Assembly (NCBI GenBank): GCA_023387555.1
Contig: JAEWHY010000310.1
Span: 1 to 6,432, forward strand
Length of the DNA stretch: 6,432 bases
Reading direction: 5' to 3'
Source of the DNA: Pseudomonadota bacterium
Lineage (GTDB): Bacteria > Pseudomonadota > Alphaproteobacteria > Rhizobiales > Xanthobacteraceae
In this document: positions 4,765 through 6,432 of the stretch, one piece after another
How positions within the stretch are numbered: the first letter of the stretch is position 1
Layout: each line of letters begins with the position of its first letter
Translations under genes and position numbers: made by a program
The notes under the pieces: generated by a model
The model's input: the letters and a program-made list of their open reading frames with translations, nothing else
Databases searched by the model: none
What the model was told of the DNA's origin: nothing

Positions 4765-6432
4765 ATGAAAATCGTCGCCGACGTTCCCTCGCCGCTCACC
4801 GCGCTCGACCGGCCCAATTCCTATATCGGCCGCTCGGTGCCGCGCCCGAACCTCAAGCGCCTCGCGCAGGGGCGCGCGCAGTACGTGAGCGACATGACGC
4901 TGCCGCGCATGGTGCATGTCGCCTATCTGCGCTCGCCGCATGCCCACGCGCGGATCGTCAGGATCGACAAGAGCAACGCGGAGAAAGCGCCGGGCGTGGT
5001 CGCGGTCGTCACCGGACCCGAGCTTGCGAAGGTCATCACGCCATGGGTCGGCGTGCTCACGCATCTGAAGGGCATCAAGTCCGCGCCGCAATACGCGCTC
5101 GCCGTCGATCGCTCCTGCTGGCAGGGCGAAGCGGTCTGTGCCGTGGTGGCGAAGACGCGTGCGCAGGCCGAGGATGCCTGCGAACTGATTGAGGTCACCT
5201 ACCAGGAATTGCCGGCGGTCACCGATCCCGAAACCGCACTCGATCCCGGCACTCCGCTGATCCATCCCGAACTCGGCGACAATCTCACCTTCGAACGCAC
5301 GCTCGATGCCGGCGAGGTCGACAAGGCCTTCGCGCAATCCGATGCCGTCGTCGAGCAGGTGTTCCACTTCGGCCGCCATACCGGCGTCTGCAACGAGCCG
5401 CGCGCCATCATCGCCGACTGGAATCCGGGCGAGGAGCGGCTGACCGTCTATCAGGGCACGCAGGCGCCGCACATGATGCAGAACCTGTTCGCCAAGCACC
5501 TCGATCTCGCCGAGCATCAGGTCCGCGTCGTGACCAAGGACGTCGGCGGCTCGTTCGGCATCAAGGTCCACACCTATGCCGACGAGATGGCCGTGGTGGC
5601 GCTGTCGAAGATGCTGAACCGGCCGGTCAAATTCGTCGCCGACCGGCTGGAAAGCTTCGTCACCGACATTCACGCCCGCGACCACCGCGTCAAAGGCAGG
5701 ATCGGCATCATGAAGGACGGCACCATCACCGCCTTCGAGATCGACGACCTGACCGGCATCGGCCCCTACTCTGTCTATCCGCGCACATCGGGGATCGAGG
5801 CGAACCAGATCGTCAATCTCACCGGCGGGCCCTACGCCTGCCCAAACTACCGGGCCCGCGCCCGCGTCGTGTTCCAGAACAAGAACGTGATGTGCCAGTA
5901 CCGCGCCGTCGGCCATCCGATCGCGGTCGCGGTGACGGAAGGGCTTGTCGATCAGGCCGCCGCGAAGATCGGCATGGACCCTGTCGAGGTGCGCAGGAAA
6001 AATCTCATCCCGGACGACGCCTATCCGGCGCAGGCGGCATCCGGCATCAAGTTCGAGAAGCTGTCGCACATCGCCTCCACCGACAAGATCCTGTCGATGA
6101 TGGATTACCGGGCGCTGCGGGCCGATCAGGCGGCGGCGCGCGCAAGGGGCATCCATCGCGGCATCGGCTTCGCCTCATTTATCGAGGTGACCAATCCGAG
6201 CGCGGCCTTCTACGGAGTCGGTGGCGCGAAGATTTCCGCGCAGGACGGCGCGACGGTGCGGCTCGACGCCAAGGGCGCGATCGTCTGCCATACCGGCGTG
6301 TCGGAACAGGGCCAGGGCGCGGAAGCGGTGATCGCGCAATGCGTCGCCTCGGCCTTCGGCGTGTCGATGGACAACGTGCGCGTCGTCATGGGCGACACCG
6401 ACAATACTCCTTACGGCGGCGGCACCTGGGCA
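4765..6432 (+). CDS. Molybdenum hydroxylase large subunit, molybdopterin-binding (CoxL-like), 3' end outside window
   Basis: This is the catalytic subunit that binds molybdopterin cytosine dinucleotide and hydroxylates or dehydrogenates the substrate. The window holds 556 open codons; the family runs to about 770-800 residues, so the C-terminus, including the expected catalytic Glu, lies beyond the edge. The start is ATG 4765 with GGAG at 4753-4756. S19-Y-I-G-R-S24 opens the protein and the hammerhead domain spans roughly 35-150 (L-R-S-P-H-A-H-A at 55-62). The cofactor-binding G261-G-S-F-G-I-K267 and E-Q515-G-Q-G518 motifs follow. The active-site loop is Q378-Y-R-A-V-G-H-P385. Form I CO dehydrogenases carry AYXCSFR with a copper-binding Cys; form II proteins carry AYRGAGR. 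Ala381 replaces that Cys and His384 replaces the last Arg, so CO oxidation is unlikely. It is probably an aldehyde, N-heterocycle or related hydroxylase of unknown substrate, cytoplasmic, partnered with the two preceding subunits. Confidence 0.92.
   Translation, partial: MKIVADVPSPLTALDRPNSYIGRSVPRPNLKRLAQGRAQYVSDMTLPRMVHVAYLRSPHAHARIVRIDKSNAEKAPGVVAVVTGPELAKVITPWVGVLTHLKGIKSAPQYALAVDRSCWQGEAVCAVVAKTRAQAEDACELIEVTYQELPAVTDPETALDPGTPLIHPELGDNLTFERTLDAGEVDKAFAQSDAVVEQVFHFGRHTGVCNEPRAIIADWNPGEERLTVYQGTQAPHMMQNLFAKHLDLAEHQVRVVTKDVGGSFGIKVHTYADEMAVVALSKMLNRPVKFVADRLESFVTDIHARDHRVKGRIGIMKDGTITAFEIDDLTGIGPYSVYPRTSGIEANQIVNLTGGPYACPNYRARARVVFQNKNVMCQYRAVGHPIAVAVTEGLVDQAAAKIGMDPVEVRRKNLIPDDAYPAQAASGIKFEKLSHIASTDKILSMMDYRALRADQAAARARGIHRGIGFASFIEVTNPSAAFYGVGGAKISAQDGATVRLDAKGAIVCHTGVSEQGQGAEAVIAQCVASAFGVSMDNVRVVMGDTDNTPYGGGTWA

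Noticed and set aside
4726..6156. Long minus-strand open frame (476 codons) opposite the large subunit
   Set aside because: It is antisense to a well-supported molybdenum hydroxylase gene; its composition is typical of a shadow frame and it has no family motif.
3248..6432. Naming the operon coxMSL / carbon monoxide dehydrogenase
   Set aside because: Gene order and subunit folds fit, but the large-subunit loop lacks the form I Cys and does not match form II, so CO as substrate is unsupported.

Overview
The window is GC-rich DNA in the style of an alphaproteobacterium. The dense same-strand gene packing, ATGA stop/start overlaps, GC-ending codons and a G/C-rich palindromic intergenic repeat best suggest a relative of Bradyrhizobium, Rhodopseudomonas or Afipia. 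That placement is an inference from style, not from a marker gene. All six genes are on the + strand. The window opens inside the first gene and closes inside the last. No gap between genes exceeds 180 bases. I see no RNA gene, transposase or CRISPR array.

Region 1 (1-1994) is a translationally coupled pair. It holds a major facilitator superfamily permease lacking only its extreme N-terminus, overlapped by ATGA with a D-isomer-specific 2-hydroxyacid dehydrogenase. The dehydrogenase has a complete Arg-Glu-His catalytic set and an Asn-Arg after the second Rossmann strand, suggesting NADP(H) use. Together they look like uptake plus reduction or oxidation of a small 2-keto or 2-hydroxy acid; the substrate cannot be read from the sequence.

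Region 2 (2082-3143) is the most unusual gene. It encodes a 353-residue ROK-family sugar-kinase-like protein whose motifs are in circularly permuted order. The segment that normally ends a ROK protein (the GGG strand and the D-E-A-G-L-L-G-A-A helix) comes first. The phosphate-1 motif DIGGT lies at residue 189, the catalytic NDA at 314-316, and the phosphate-2 motif GTGLG at 339-343, only ten residues before the stop. The ROK zinc motif is absent.

Region 3 (3248-6432) follows a short A-rich leader with a possible promoter. It is a three-subunit molybdenum hydroxylase operon in the order FAD subunit, [2Fe-2S] subunit, molybdopterin subunit, as in coxMSL. The large-subunit active-site loop reads QYRAVGHP. 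It matches neither the form I CO dehydrogenase loop (AYXCSFR) nor the form II loop (AYRGAGR), so this is a CO-dehydrogenase-like hydroxylase of unknown substrate. Electrons would pass from the Mo centre through two 2Fe-2S clusters to FAD. A roughly 120-base composite of nested palindromes sits between the iron-sulfur and Mo-subunit genes and may affect expression of the large subunit.
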